The position numbers and the translations under genes are program-made. Source: a virus. Taken from it: 43,939 bases of DNA. The notes beneath the pieces are model-generated. The model saw only the letters and a list, made by a program, of their open reading frames with translations, searched no databases and was not told the DNA's origin. The stretch spans positions 1-43,939 of IMG/VR virus record IMGVR_UViG_3300048014_000044, one strand, 5' to 3'. Positions 35,015 to 42,667 of this stretch are shown in pieces (the first letter of the stretch is position 1; each line of letters opens with the position of its first letter).

Positions 35015-35455
35015 CTAGCGGCCCTCTCGAGTCTCCTTGGCCGCCTGGAGCCGGGAGAGGGCGGTTTTCGCCAGATTGCGGCGGGCTTCCCGGCCGGCGG
35101 GGTTCAGGCCCTCGTACTCCACGTAGTTGTCGCCCGTCCGGCGCATGAGCGCCGGGCTACCACCTTGCGCCCGCACCTGCTGCTTCACCTTGTCCCGTTC
35201 GGCGTAGTGCGCCCACCTCCGCTCCGCATCCCGGCCCACCGCGTGGTCGGCGGTCGGGTAGTCTTCCTTGTGAACGCCCGAGTTGCCCTCTTTGGCCGGG
35301 TCGCCCTTGAACCCGAAGGCGAAACCCTCGAGGACGCGCGGGGCAAGTTCCCCGCAAGCCGGACATTCGAAGCTCGGCCAGTTTTCCTGCTTGAGCGTGC
35401 GCTCGAAGCGAAGGTTGCACCCGTCGTGCTGGCATTCGAACGTGTACTTCGGCAT
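35015..35455 (-). CDS. FmdB-like zinc-ribbon protein
   Basis: A 146-residue protein starting at ATG 35455. Its first 45 residues match the FmdB/CxxC zinc-ribbon start: MPKYTFECQHDGCNLRFE, then FECPACGELAPRVLEGF, with Cys at 8 and 13 and a CPAC pair. The rest is charged and helical (RRWAHYAERDKVKQQVRAQG). FmdB-type ribbons are common single genes in phage late regions and usually lack a known role; they may bind nucleic acid or act as small structural zinc proteins. It is the last gene before the sheath gap. The zinc-ribbon call is good. Confidence 0.82.
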   Translation of the reverse strand: MPKYTFECQHDGCNLRFERTLKQENWPSFECPACGELAPRVLEGFAFGFKGDPAKEGNSGVHKEDYPTADHAVGRDAERRWAHYAERDKVKQQVRAQGGSPALMRRTGDNYVEYEGLNPAGREARRNLAKTALSRLQAAKETREGR

Positions 35456-35464
35456 GGCCCATCC

Positions 35465-36613
35465 TCATTTGATCTTCTCGAAGGCCGAGTTCCGGCCCGC
35501 GAGTACAGGTACGGTCGCGAAGAAAAGGTCGGAGGCTGGCTGCTGGTCCGGCCTCGGAATCGTCTGCTCGATGCGCTGGATCGTGAGCGGCAGCGGGATG
35601 TGGATTTCCCAGTCGGCGCGTAGCTGCACCGAGACGGTCGAGTTGTAGTACATGAGGTCGGCCGTCTCGTCGTAGGTCTCCTCGACTTCTCCGCCCATGG
35701 ACACGTCGAGGATCTCGATGCCCTCGAATTCGAGGATGGGTTTCTTGACGCCCCAAAGGGACATCACCGTGAAGTCCGTGACCTCCTCCATTTGAACCGG
35801 GTCCTGGGAGATCACGTTCAGCTCGAACGTCAGCTCGTACTTCCCGCCGTAGGCGTTGGCCGCGTCCACGCGGTCGGGGTAGACGACCACGGCCACCTTG
35901 TCGCCTTTCTTGGCGCGCTTCCCGAACGCGAGCACGACGCCGGGAAGCGTCGTGAAGTCCGCTTGGTTCCACTGGAACTTGATGGGCTGCGTCGAAGGCT
36001 GCGGGTAGCGATAGTCGGCGTTGAGGACAGTCTCCGGCGCGAAGTTGCGGAGGAGCGAGATGCTCCCGTTCTCGTAGTTCACCGAGAAGTCGGTCCCCTC
36101 GACGAGCTGGACCCGGTGGTTTGCCCAAAGGCGGACCGTGCCCTTGAGGGGCACGTTCTGTAGCTGGGCTTCACGCTCGACCCCGGTCACGAACTGGAGC
36201 AAGGCTTCGTCCGTGACCGTGAGGAGCGGGTCGATGACGTACCATCCGTACTCGCTCGCGTTCTCGGGCGCGTGGAGGATCTCGATGTAGTAGACGCCGG
36301 CCGCCGTGGGAAAGTACCCGTGCTCGGCGACGCACCGAAGATCCTCGCGTACCCACTCCAGCGGGTACGTAGGCGTTCCGATGTACGCGAGCATGACGTG
36401 GCTCTGGACCGTGCCGATGAAGTTGTCCCCGGCGAGCGCTACCTTGTTCGCCGAACTCCCTTTGACGACGATCCCGTACTGCGGACGCTCCGTGAAGACG
36501 AACTTGTTTTCGATGAACGGAACGATCTTGTTGTAGACGGGATGCCGCTCGAAGCTGTCCTTCAGCTCCAAGATGAGGCGTCGCTTGAGGGAGTTGACGA
36601 GGTAGTAGTACAC
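35465..36613 (-). CDS. Virion-type protein of unknown role, possible tail terminator region
   Basis: A 382-residue protein with a GTG start at 36613 (MYYYLVNSLKRRLILELKDS), a few bases after the preceding stop. It has beta-rich repeats of hydrophobic and charged residues: FERHPVYNKIVPFIENKFVF, VKGSSANKVALAGDNFIG, a VEGTDFSVNYENGSISLLRN stretch, and VNEGS-like strands. The opening helix followed by a beta protein recalls neck or tail-terminator proteins placed before the sheath in myophages. No motif proves this. It is likely a capsid-tail joining or virion protein; confidence in a specific role is low. Confidence 0.68.
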   Translation of the reverse strand: MYYYLVNSLKRRLILELKDSFERHPVYNKIVPFIENKFVFTERPQYGIVVKGSSANKVALAGDNFIGTVQSHVMLAYIGTPTYPLEWVREDLRCVAEHGYFPTAAGVYYIEILHAPENASEYGWYVIDPLLTVTDEALLQFVTGVEREAQLQNVPLKGTVRLWANHRVQLVEGTDFSVNYENGSISLLRNFAPETVLNADYRYPQPSTQPIKFQWNQADFTTLPGVVLAFGKRAKKGDKVAVVVYPDRVDAANAYGGKYELTFELNVISQDPVQMEEVTDFTVMSLWGVKKPILEFEGIEILDVSMGGEVEETYDETADLMYYNSTVSVQLRADWEIHIPLPLTIQRIEQTIPRPDQQPASDLFFATVPVLAGRNSAFEKIK

Positions 36614-36615
36614 GC

Positions 36616-36954
36616 TCAGGTCCCGACTTTTTCGTCAGTCCCGTCCCACACGAACTCGCCGTCCTCGCCCACGGGGAAGTGCGTGCCGCACGCGCAGCAG
36701 AACGTGCCGTTGTAGAACTTGGGGTTGCGAGCGTAGGTCTCCGCGAGGGCCGTGCCCATGGTCGTCACGGAACCGCACTTGAGGTGGATGTACGACCGTC
36801 GCACCGGACGGACGAAACCCTTGGCGCGCTCCTCGGCCGTGAGGACGAGGTAGTCGACCTGCTGGCCGTCGGGACGGAGTTTCGTGTGCTCCCCGTAGGG
36901 GGTGCCATGGATGGTCTCGGCTTCCCCTTGCCCGGTGACGATCTTGCTGCTCAT
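36616..36954 (-). CDS. Small Cys-containing protein coupled to the actin-like gene
   Basis: A 112-residue protein starting at ATG 36954 and overlapping the actin-like gene's TGA (ATGA). It contains HLKCGSVTTMG and FCCACGTHFP, so Cys and His pairs could bind one zinc. The first 45 residues have DYLVLTAEERAKGFVRPVRR. The frame is open further upstream but overlaps the actin gene there and reads as shadow. Its coupling suggests a functional link to the actin-like protein. The family is not recognised. Confidence 0.72.
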   Translation of the reverse strand: MSSKIVTGQGEAETIHGTPYGEHTKLRPDGQQVDYLVLTAEERAKGFVRPVRRSYIHLKCGSVTTMGTALAETYARNPKFYNGTFCCACGTHFPVGEDGEFVWDGTDEKVGT

Positions 36955-37970
36955 CCGGCGTGCTCCTCCATCGCGAGGACGAGGAGACCTTCGGCCACGG
37001 CCGTCATCGGGTCCTTGGCCATGCGGATCTCGGAGATCTGGATGGGAAAGCCCTTCTTCTTCACCTGCTCGAACTCGTCCTTGAAGACGGCCTCGAACCC
37101 GATGGCGCGAGTCGTTCCGCCCGAGATGATGAACGGGATGGGCTCGGGGAGGCTGATGGAGTTCTGGACCTTGCGGAACTGCACCGCGATGTTGTCGAGG
37201 CAGTACCGAATGAGGGCGCGGATGTAGAGCGCGATGGCCTCGGCCTCGCGGTCCCCGCCCGTGTGCGCGAGGTCCACGCCCTTCTCCTTGGTCGCGCACA
37301 CGCGGGCGGCCGTGCTCCCGAGGGCCTTGGCCGCATGCTGGTCGATCCAGTCGCCTCCGCGGGCGAGCGAGAAGTCCATGCCCTTGACGGTCTGGAACGA
37401 GAGGGCGACGTTGCACATGCCCGAGCCGAACGACACGGCGAGGCCGGAGAAGTTCGTGTCGGCGCACTGCGAGTAGATGATCGCCATCGACTCGTTCATC
37501 GGGTGCGGCGTGTACCCGTGCTCGGAGATGATCTTGCGGAACACCTCCTGGTGGTAGATGACGTCCTGGTCGGGGTCGTCGATGGGGCTCGCCGGAACCG
37601 AGTAGAAGCAGTGCTCCTTTTCCACGGTCGGCTCTTGGAGGACGTGGAAGACAAGGAGGCTCAGGATCTGCTGGGCTTCCAGTTCGCCAGCGGAGATCAC
37701 ACCGCGCGAAAGCGGCCGGCGAACCTCGCGCTTGAAGAGGTTCGCCATGTTGAGGGCGCTATCGCCGAGGACGACGAGATTGCCGTCCTTCTCAACGTAG
37801 TTCACCTTCGAGAGCCGGAGCGTCTTCTTCGCCTCGAGGTCGAGGTCGATGAAGGCGTCACGGATTCGCGAGGTCTCGACGCTATCGCCCTTGAGGGTGC
37901 TACGCGCCGAAACGATGTTCATGGTTCCGACGTCGAGTCCGACGCCGGGCTTGTACTTGGTGTCTCCCAT
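36951..37970 (-). CDS. Actin/ParM/MreB-like ATPase
   Basis: A 339-residue protein starting at ATG 37970 with GGAGATGAAAG upstream. The actin-fold signatures are clear: phosphate-1 loop GLDVGTMNIV (11-20), a NESMAIIYSQ segment with E159 at the place of the catalytic Glu of MreB, phosphate-2 loop LAVSFGSGMCNVALS (about 177-191), and adenosine loop IPFIISGGTTRAIGFEAVF (278-296). The length fits ParM/MreB relatives. It should bind and hydrolyse ATP and may polymerise. Phage actin-like filaments are known for DNA segregation or organising replication sites, but such genes normally lie outside the tail cluster. Here it lies between a Dps-like ferritin and a coupled small Cys protein. Actin-family identity is strong; filament formation is inference. 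Confidence 0.88.
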   Translation of the reverse strand: MGDTKYKPGVGLDVGTMNIVSARSTLKGDSVETSRIRDAFIDLDLEAKKTLRLSKVNYVEKDGNLVVLGDSALNMANLFKREVRRPLSRGVISAGELEAQQILSLLVFHVLQEPTVEKEHCFYSVPASPIDDPDQDVIYHQEVFRKIISEHGYTPHPMNESMAIIYSQCADTNFSGLAVSFGSGMCNVALSFQTVKGMDFSLARGGDWIDQHAAKALGSTAARVCATKEKGVDLAHTGGDREAEAIALYIRALIRYCLDNIAVQFRKVQNSISLPEPIPFIISGGTTRAIGFEAVFKDEFEQVKKKGFPIQISEIRMAKDPMTAVAEGLLVLAMEEHAG

Positions 37971-37992
37971 CTTTCATCTCCGTTTTCATCTC

Positions 37993-38010
37993 GAAGGCCG
38001 ACCGGCCTTC
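37993..38010 (-). terminator. Perfect hairpin between Dps-like and actin-like genes
   Basis: GAAGGCCG-AC-CGGCCTTC is a perfect 8-bp inverted repeat in the 50-base gap, about 10 bases after the Dps-like stop. No U-run follows. It may stabilise the upstream mRNA or reduce read-through, allowing different expression of the two genes. Confidence 0.5.
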
Positions 38011-38020
38011 CCTGAGGGCC

Positions 38021-38824
38021 TCACCCAGACTTCCACCGGGGGTCGTTCGAGCCGACCTTCTGGCGGTCGTAGGATTCGGCCGTCTTCTGCGAGGCACGCT
38101 GCTTGAGGAGGTAGACGTGTTCCTCGTGCTTGTCGGCCACGCCCTGGAGCAGGTTGTCCATGCCGTGCGAGAGCAGGCCGTGCTGCTCGAGGGCGCCGTA
38201 GACCAGCTTGAGGACGATGAGGGTGCGCAAAACCGCTCGGAGCGAGAGAAGCGCATGCTCGTCGGGGGTCGGGTTCGGCGGGGCGTCGGCGTAGAACGAC
38301 TGGACGACGGCGGACACGTGCTTGGCGTGAAGCACCGGGTGCGCGAGAATCGTGTTGCCCGCGCCCACCATGCGCTCGGCCACCTTGTCGATGTCCTCGA
38401 CCACGCCCTCGTAGAGCCGGTCGAAGAGGAGGTGGTCACCGTAGTAGTTCGGGCCCTGGGACTGCCAGTGGTGCGCCTGGTGGATGAGAGACTCGCCGCG
38501 GAGGAACGCGAGAAGCACGGAGAGGAGGCTCATCGGCATGTCGCCAAAGTCCGCCTTGATGTGCTGCATGATGACGAGGAGCGTCGTCGCCGCATCGGCG
38601 CCCGTCTTCTCCACAAGAGGGCGAACCTCGTCCTTGAGGGTCTTACGGTTCGCCGCGACCTTCGTCGCTTCGTCGGGCAGGTACGGCGGCCCGTGACGCA
38701 GAAGATCATAGGTCGTCGGGTCGTGCCAGATCGCGTACACGGCGTCGGCGTGCAAACCGGAGTAGGGGTCTTCGACCGGGACCCCGCCCTCGCGCAGCTT
38801 GTCCTCATCGGTCGGCATGCTCAC
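38021..38824 (-). CDS. Dps-like ferritin with complete ferroxidase centre
   Basis: A 267-residue protein starting at GTG 38824 (overlapping the previous TGA as GTGA) or ATG 38818. Residues 112-156 match Dps: IHQAHHWQSQGPNYYGDHLL, then EDIDKVAERMVGAG. By alignment with E. coli Dps, H119, H131, D135, D146 and E150 fall on H51, H63, D67, D78 and E82, with W120 on W52, so all five ferroxidase ligands are kept at the same spacing. The C-terminal helix DNLLQGVADKHEEHVYLLKQ also fits. About 80 extra N-terminal residues precede the usual Dps start. The protein ends with a basic tail closing in NDPRWKSG. Dps binds DNA and detoxifies peroxide and iron, usually as a 12-mer. Its position among virion genes suggests packaging, protection of phage DNA, or protein-cage use. 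Confidence 0.9.
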   Translation of the reverse strand: MSMPTDEDKLREGGVPVEDPYSGLHADAVYAIWHDPTTYDLLRHGPPYLPDEATKVAANRKTLKDEVRPLVEKTGADAATTLLVIMQHIKADFGDMPMSLLSVLLAFLRGESLIHQAHHWQSQGPNYYGDHLLFDRLYEGVVEDIDKVAERMVGAGNTILAHPVLHAKHVSAVVQSFYADAPPNPTPDEHALLSLRAVLRTLIVLKLVYGALEQHGLLSHGMDNLLQGVADKHEEHVYLLKQRASQKTAESYDRQKVGSNDPRWKSG

Positions 38825-39372
38825 GCCTTCCAGGCCGGATCGTCCGATGCGTGCTTCTTCTTCGGCTTGGCCTTGGGCGCACTCTGCTTCGGGCCAGGGG
38901 CCGCGCCGGGGCTCTTCTCGACCTGCTTGAGTTCCTTCTGGACTTCCGACATCTGGAACTTCTCGGGACGCTGCGGGACGCTCTTGCCCGAGTAGGGCGA
39001 GTGGACGTTCTGCATGCGAGTCGGAAGGAAAAACTCCTTGCCCGAGTCCTCGTCGACGTACTTCCAGAGGACCGGAGCCGACGCGAGCTTGCTCACGAGC
39101 GCCTGGGCCGCCGCCAGGACCGGCATGGCAGGGCCTTCGACCTGGCGGAGTTCCTTCTGCACCTCGGGGATCTGGTAGCGCTCGGGGTGCTGTGGGGCCG
39201 ACTTGCCCGAGAACGGCGAGTGGACGGTCGGAAGACGAACGGTGAGGAAGAATTCCTGGTTCGAATCGGGGTCCACGTACTTCCAGAGAACCGGCGTTGC
39301 CGCCTCCTTGCCCGCGAGCTTCTGCGTCAGGTTCTCGGCTTGGCTCAGCAAAGCGGCTTGGCGGGGGTGCAT
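38821..39372 (-). CDS. Two-copy domain protein with Lys/Pro tail, partner of the Dps-like protein
   Basis: A 183-residue protein starting at ATG 39372, preceded by AAGGAGA. It holds two copies of one unit at residues about 27-79 and 100-152: VLWKYVDPDSNQEFFL and VLWKYVDEDSGKEFFL, then VHSPFSGKSAPQ and VHSPYSGKSVPQ, then EVQKELRQVE and EVQKELKQVE. The tail is Pro/Ala/Lys-rich and closes with SDDPAWKA. That end resembles the NDPRWKSG end of the Dps-like protein, whose start overlaps this stop. The unit has no Cys, HNH or catalytic motif known to me. It may be a binding module that displays or recruits partners through the shared end. Confidence 0.78.
   Translation of the reverse strand: MHPRQAALLSQAENLTQKLAGKEAATPVLWKYVDPDSNQEFFLTVRLPTVHSPFSGKSAPQHPERYQIPEVQKELRQVEGPAMPVLAAAQALVSKLASAPVLWKYVDEDSGKEFFLPTRMQNVHSPYSGKSVPQRPEKFQMSEVQKELKQVEKSPGAAPGPKQSAPKAKPKKKHASDDPAWKA
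38917..39294 (-). repeat. Tandem duplication of a ~53-residue domain
   Basis: Copy 1 covers about 39294-39136 and copy 2 about 39075-38917, spaced by 73 residues (219 bp). Protein identity is high, with conservative changes (F/Y, R/K), but the DNA has diverged, so the duplication is not very recent. Confidence 0.85.
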
Positions 39373-39412
39373 GAAGACGGTCTCCTTCTCAAACCGGCGG
39401 GAGATAGAACGA

Positions 39413-39955
39413 CTACCGAGTCCCACCCTTGCGGAACTTTCGGAGCGCCGCGCCGGCCCCCGCAACCCCCGACCCTTCCGAGGTTTCGGACTTGACATCC
39501 ACGTGGGCCTCGACGTCCTTCGGCTTGATCTCCGAGGGGATGTACGTCGGAACCTCGATTTCGACGACGTCGGACGCCGGCTTGCCGGACGGCGCGGCAG
39601 CCGGAGAGCCAGGCGCCACCTGACCGCACGCAAGCATCCCGAGGATGGCATCGAGCTTCCCCCCGTGCGTATCGAGGGCCGAGCGGAGCATGCGGTTTTG
39701 CTCGACGAGGTGACGGTTCTCTTCGCGAAGGCGGTCGACTTCTCCGTCCGGCGCCGGCGGCGGGGTCGCTTGTCGAGGCACGTCGCGCGGGTCCAACTGG
39801 AAAAGCATGCCCTGGGCGATGAGACGCCACAGGTCCTTGCTCTTGGCAGCCTTCAAGGCAGGGATGGTCACCGTCGCCCGATGGGGGACGTCCATGGCGA
39901 TGTCCTCGATGAGGACGGTCTGCATCTTGAGACCGAGGACTCGAACGTCACTCAT
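39413..39955 (-). CDS. Hypothetical protein with central coiled coil
   Basis: A 180-residue protein starting at ATG 39955, overlapping the upstream stop (ATGA). An N-terminal beta part (VRVLGLKMQTVLIEDIAMDV) is followed by a Pro linker, a heptad region (VDRLREENRHLVEQNRMLRS) at about residues 73-100, and an Ala/Ser/Pro/Gly-rich tail with basic end (LRKFRKGGTR). No enzyme motif is seen. The coiled coil suggests an oligomeric structural or scaffold-like role near the neck genes. Confidence 0.68.
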   Translation of the reverse strand: MSDVRVLGLKMQTVLIEDIAMDVPHRATVTIPALKAAKSKDLWRLIAQGMLFQLDPRDVPRQATPPPAPDGEVDRLREENRHLVEQNRMLRSALDTHGGKLDAILGMLACGQVAPGSPAAAPSGKPASDVVEIEVPTYIPSEIKPKDVEAHVDVKSETSEGSGVAGAGAALRKFRKGGTR

Positions 39956-40452
39956 CGCCGAGAAATGGCCCTCCTAGCCTGGTTCACGTACTCCCTGTAG
40001 AGCTTGTCCCGCATGAACGCCCGCGCTTCCTGGCGGGCCTTCTCGAGGAAGGTGCTCGGGGTCCGGCCGGGGTGCATCCACTTGCCGTCCGCCATCGACT
40101 TCGGCGTGGCCGAGCGGAAGATGAGTTCCCCCGTCTCCGTGATGATGGGGATGGGCCGCTTGGCCTTGGTGAGCCACGTCATCTGCCCGGCGCGCTGCCC
40201 TCCGACGATGTACCGGAACGCCGGGTGCTTCGCGATGATGAGGAGGCTCGACGGCTGAACTTTGATCTCGATGGTCCTCGCGAGGGCCTTCTTCGCACGC
40301 TCCGAGAAAGTTTCTTGTGTGAGCTTGGCCTTGATCCGCTTGAGCATTTCGTTGCGCAGGCGGCGCAATGCGGAGGTCGGATCGATGTTCTTGAAGTCGC
40401 CCGTGAGCGGCCTGAGGTACGTCGTCTTGACCTTGAAGATCGGGCCGGGCAT
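39952..40452 (-). CDS. HK97 gp10-like tail completion/neck protein
   Basis: The 166-residue protein starts at ATG 40452 (MPGPIFKVKTTYLRPLTGDF), 1 base past the upstream TGA. It has a helix with alternating charges (RRLRNEMLKRIKAKLTQETF), a beta pair (LLIIAKHPAFRYIVGG), and a HPGRTPSTFLEKARQEARAF segment. The H-P-G-x-x-P-x-x-F-L-x-x-A pattern is typical of HK97 gp10-like/tail-completion proteins that join tail and head. The frame is open further upstream but that part is shadow of the next gene. The position just downstream of the neck-type gene supports the call. Confidence 0.72.
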   Translation of the reverse strand: MPGPIFKVKTTYLRPLTGDFKNIDPTSALRRLRNEMLKRIKAKLTQETFSERAKKALARTIEIKVQPSSLLIIAKHPAFRYIVGGQRAGQMTWLTKAKRPIPIITETGELIFRSATPKSMADGKWMHPGRTPSTFLEKARQEARAFMRDKLYREYVNQARRAISRR

Positions 40453-40453
40453 C

Positions 40454-41848
40454 TCAGTACTCGATGTTCTCCCACACGGGGGTACGGCCTCGGAGCTGCT
40501 CCTCGACGGGGACGTCTGGCTTGTTGGTGATCGCCGTCGAGGCTTCCTGCTCGGGGCCTGACGGCTTGAACTCGACGTAGGTGTACTTGCGCGGCTGGTC
40601 CATCGGCACGCGGTAGCGGATGTCCTTCTCGTCGATGTGCCCGATGGTGAAGTGTTGCTGGAGCACCATGCCGCGGTTCGACGGCAGCCGGACCGCCCCA
40701 ATCGAGTACCTGTCGCCGTTGAGCTTCACGAGGAAGTCCCGGTGGCGAAGTAGCGGCGAGGGACCCGTCCACACCTCATACGAGTGTTCGACGGTCCGCC
40801 CGATGTCCGACTGCCGCACGCGCCGGTCGCCGTCGTCGGGCGCGATGATGGCGTCGAACGGACCGTCGTAGCCGCCGACGAAACCGACGCCGTAGCATAG
40901 GGGGTCATCGTTGATGGGCTGCCCGTGGTAATCGTCGGGGATGCACGGGCAAGGGATGCCGTTCGTCTTCTGGAGAAAGAACTTCACACGCTCGCCTCCC
41001 TGCTCGAGGATGAAGCGGTTGCGACGAACGGCCTCCCGCCAGATGTAGTCGAGCTTCTCGATCTCGTAGTTCGAGACCTGCGTGGCCTCTTCGAGCGGGG
41101 TCTCGATGAGGTCCTGCGGCTGCACGGTCGAGAGCGGCACGTTGATGGGGATGCCGACCGCCGTGATCCGGTAGAAGACACGCACCATGAGGTCCGTGCG
41201 GAGGAGTTTCCTCAGCCGGACATACGAGCACGTGACCCTGCTCCCCGGTTTGGGGATGACGAACTGCTGGTAGGTCTGCGTACCCGGCTCGTAGGTCGCC
41301 TGATTGACCCCGTGCCACGACGGGTCGTAGGGGTAGCCGGCGTCGATCTCGACTTCGCCAGTGCGCCCGTAGACGCGGAGTACCCGAGCTTCCTGCCCAT
41401 CGACGAACACACGCACGTCCTCGGGCTCGTGGGCAAACACGCCCTGCGAGCCCGACTTGATGATGGGGTTGTAGAGCGTCTTGAAGACGTACCGAGGGGC
41501 GTCGGAGCCGGACGCGGAGCACTCCCCGAAGAGGACGAAGTTGTCGCTCACGTCCTCTTCGACGATGCGCTCCGTGTCCGTCCTGTCCCGCCAGAAAGTC
41601 GAGCCCACCGGAACGCTCGTGACGCGCTCGTAGGGACCAAACTCCGAGTCGAAGCTCCGGTAGACGTTCACCCCACAGAGCACGAACCGGCTGTTGAGCG
41701 AGAGCGTCGCCGGGTCATCCCACTGGATGTCGTAGACGCCTGGATGAAACCCGCTCGTGAGGAAGACGTTGAGCGGTGGAGCCGGCCAAGGGGTCTTGGT
41801 CAGCTCCAGCTCGGTCGGGCGGCGGTCCCTGTTGCTCGCGTAGGGCAT
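40454..41848 (-). CDS. Neck/virion structural protein with Fn3-like start and Cys motif
   Basis: A 464-residue protein with ATG 41848 and AGGGAGT before it. Residues about 24-100 look like a fibronectin-III-like beta sandwich (PLNVFLTSGFHPGVYDIQWD, LCGVNVYRS, YERVTSVPVGSTFW). Residues about 300-345 carry IPCPCIPDDYHG, then DPLCYGVGFVGGYDGP, the C-P-C...C-x-G-x-G-x-x-G-G-Y motif I associate with phage head-tail joining proteins; it may bind zinc. The C-terminus holds further beta strands (RDFLVKLNGDRYSIGAVRL). It belongs with the neck or connector proteins. The exact counterpart is not certain. Confidence 0.75.
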   Translation of the reverse strand: MPYASNRDRRPTELELTKTPWPAPPLNVFLTSGFHPGVYDIQWDDPATLSLNSRFVLCGVNVYRSFDSEFGPYERVTSVPVGSTFWRDRTDTERIVEEDVSDNFVLFGECSASGSDAPRYVFKTLYNPIIKSGSQGVFAHEPEDVRVFVDGQEARVLRVYGRTGEVEIDAGYPYDPSWHGVNQATYEPGTQTYQQFVIPKPGSRVTCSYVRLRKLLRTDLMVRVFYRITAVGIPINVPLSTVQPQDLIETPLEEATQVSNYEIEKLDYIWREAVRRNRFILEQGGERVKFFLQKTNGIPCPCIPDDYHGQPINDDPLCYGVGFVGGYDGPFDAIIAPDDGDRRVRQSDIGRTVEHSYEVWTGPSPLLRHRDFLVKLNGDRYSIGAVRLPSNRGMVLQQHFTIGHIDEKDIRYRVPMDQPRKYTYVEFKPSGPEQEASTAITNKPDVPVEEQLRGRTPVWENIEY

Positions 41849-41883
41849 CGAAACTCCCTACAACAGCGACCCGAAAAGAAGAG

Positions 41884-42213
41884 TCACGCCTGGGGTGGCG
41901 CGGCCTCTGGCGCCGGGGCCTCGGGCGCCTGGCCGTTCGGGACGTTGAGCAAGCTGATCTTGCCGGTCTGCGGGTCCACCTCGACCGGGACGTTCGGCCC
42001 GAGCCCGCGGCTCGAGAGAACGGTCGCGAAGAGCTTGGACCGCTCGTCGTCAAGTCTGCGTACTTCCACGAGAACTTTGACCTTCTCCTGCTCGAGGTCG
42101 ACCATCATTTCCCCGAGCTGGAGGCGGCGGGTCTGGATCTCCCCCATGCGCTTGAGCGTCTGGGCGTCCACCGGGTCGTTGATCGTGAGCTTCTTCTCGG
42201 ATTCGGTTCCCAT
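41884..42213 (-). CDS. Small coiled-coil protein with Pro/Ala tail
   Basis: A 109-residue protein starting at ATG 42213, preceded by GGGAGATGAAAA. Residues 15-65 form a charged helix with heptads (RRLQLGEMMVDLEQEKVKVL, then DDERSKLFATVL), followed by a short beta piece (PVEVDPQTGKISLLNVP) and a Pro/Ala/Glu tail. It is probably a structural or scaffold-type protein. The start context closely resembles that of the actin-like gene (GGAGATGAAA(A/G)ATGGG). Confidence 0.68.
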   Translation of the reverse strand: MGTESEKKLTINDPVDAQTLKRMGEIQTRRLQLGEMMVDLEQEKVKVLVEVRRLDDERSKLFATVLSSRGLGPNVPVEVDPQTGKISLLNVPNGQAPEAPAPEAAPPQA

Positions 42214-42291
42214 TTTTCATCTCCCGCGTTGATCGGCGGTGTGGTGGGCGCTTAGCACCCGTAGGGCTACGTCTATGAAAGGAATTTTCCC
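42214..42291. promoter_or_regulatory. Divergent gap between minus-strand operon and plus-strand gene
   Basis: The 78 bases separate two divergently read genes, so they should hold promoters or ribosome sites for both sides. Visible are GGGAGATG for the minus gene and GAAAGGA for the plus gene. I see no clear promoter boxes. Confidence 0.4.
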
Positions 42292-42666
42292 ATGCGTTCG
42301 ACCGTGGAATTCGATTTGGCCGCCTTGCGGATCGCCGTCGACAATGCGACCGAGGGCCGGTACTCGGCCCTCCGGCACGAGTGCGGCGCCAGCGGGTGGC
42401 AGCCTCGCATGTGGGCACAGACACCGGCGGAAGGGGCTCCCCGAGGGACAACGCGCGTTTTCTTCATCGGCCTCGACTCTCTCGGCCGAACGCAGTACTT
42501 CGATACCGCGCTGATCCCCGACAAGTCCATCGGCAAGAAGATCCAGATCTCCGAGACGGTTCAGGAAGCGGCTCGAACCGCGCACCGGCTCGAAGCCGGG
42601 CTCTCGCGACTCGACGCGGGGCTCGACCACGAGCCTCCGGCGCCCGAGGTTAGAGCGCTGAACTAG
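42292..42666 (+). CDS. Plus-strand hypothetical protein
   Basis: A 124-residue protein on the strand opposite to the tail genes, starting at ATG 42292 with GAAAGGAATTTTCCC before it. Composition is normal and globular (VEFDLAALRIAVDNATEGRY, RVFFIGLDSLGRTQYFDTAL, TVQEAARTAHRLEAGLSRLD). It ends 1 base before the stop of the converging gene. It is one of only a few plus-strand genes here and not part of a visible mobile element. The function is unknown. Confidence 0.7.
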   Translation: MRSTVEFDLAALRIAVDNATEGRYSALRHECGASGWQPRMWAQTPAEGAPRGTTRVFFIGLDSLGRTQYFDTALIPDKSIGKKIQISETVQEAARTAHRLEAGLSRLDAGLDHEPPAPEVRALN

Positions 42667-42667
42667 G

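Noticed and set aside
39373-39651. Longer start for the two-copy domain protein
   Set aside because: The added 93 residues are Arg/Ser shadow of the upstream gene; ATG 39372 has AAGGAGA.
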